DNA from: Bacillus sp. MYb209
GTDB taxonomy: Bacteria; Bacillota; Bacilli; Bacillales; Bacillaceae_G
DNA: 35,511 nt
NCBI RefSeq assembly: GCF_002975175.1
Contig: NZ_PCNZ01000032.1
Coordinates: forward strand, 1-35,511
Reading direction: 5' to 3'
In this document: positions 35,474 through 35,511 of the stretch, in pieces
How positions within the stretch are numbered: position 1 is the first letter of the stretch
Layout: each line of letters starts with the position of its first letter
Program-made: the position numbers and the translations under genes
The notes under the pieces: model-generated
What the model was told of the DNA's origin: nothing
Databases searched by the model: none
What the model saw: only the letters and a program-made list of their open reading frames with translations

Positions 35474-35511
35474 TTAAGCAACAATTCCAAATAGTTGATG
35501 GATGAACTTCA
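35474..35511 (-). CDS. IS6-family transposase, C-terminal fragment (edge)
   Basis: The minus strand reads KFIHQLFGIVA followed by stop (TTA at 35474-35476 on the plus strand). This is the typical C-terminus of IS240-like transposases and includes the FIHQ residues missing from the shortened copy at 30376-31020. The rest lies outside the window. Confidence 0.7.
   Translation of the reverse strand, partial: KFIHQLFGIVA

Larger units (their letters stand above)
35410..35511 (-). mobile_element. 3' end of another IS240-like element, cut by window edge
   Basis: GGTTCTGGTGCAAATAC (35410-35426) is an IS240-type terminal repeat. The minus strand beyond it encodes a transposase C-terminus. Its non-coding end differs from the copy at 30284-31083, so it is a distinct variant. 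Confidence 0.8.

Overview
The window looks like low-GC Firmicute DNA of the Bacillus cereus group (B. cereus / B. thuringiensis). The reasons are AT-rich intergenic DNA, strong AAGGAG-type ribosome binding sites, IS200/IS605 and IS240-like (IS6 family) elements, and a seven-module lipopeptide synthetase locus whose gene order matches the kurstakin (krs) locus known from that group. Species, and whether the DNA is chromosomal or plasmid, cannot be read from the window.

Region 1 (1-470) is one end of an IS200/IS605 element with a truncated tnpA on the minus strand. Region 2 (about 486-27990) holds the main operon: an MFS exporter (krsE), then three NRPS genes, krsA (1 module), krsB (2 modules) and krsC (4 modules plus thioesterase), packed with 14-nt, 2-nt and -4-nt junctions. 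Region 3 (27991-30030) carries an Sfp-type phosphopantetheinyl transferase and a type II thioesterase, closed by a clear terminator. Region 4 (30284-31220) has an IS240-like element abutting the decayed start of a second copy in inverted orientation. Region 5 (31221-35409) is an amino-acid utilisation unit: ald-tdcB on the minus strand and a divergent APC permease on the plus strand, separated by about 580 nt with two Fnr/Crp-type palindromes. Region 6 (35410-35511) is the 3' end of a further IS240-like copy.

The sfp product should arm the carrier domains. The starter condensation domain of KrsA should acylate the first residue, seven residues are then joined, the C-terminal thioesterase should release the product (as a macrolactone in kurstakin), the type II thioesterase edits stalled carriers, and KrsE probably exports the product. 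Binding-pocket codes read by eye are Thr(E) - DVWQFGFIYK (Gly-like) - Ala - Ser - DSQFIGQVVK (unassigned; His in kurstakin) - Thr(E) - Gln/Glu. Kurstakin is Thr-Gly-Ala-Ser-His-Gln-Gln, so the order agrees except at residue 6, where this enzyme has a threonine pocket.

The most striking observation is the mosaic A domain of module 6. Its N-terminal part is nearly a copy of module 7's A domain. From the A3 motif onward it is nearly a copy of module 1's Thr domain, with the switch confined to about 21301-21309. This looks like an intra-cluster recombination that rewrote the specificity of one module and may define a kurstakin variant with D-Thr at position 6.
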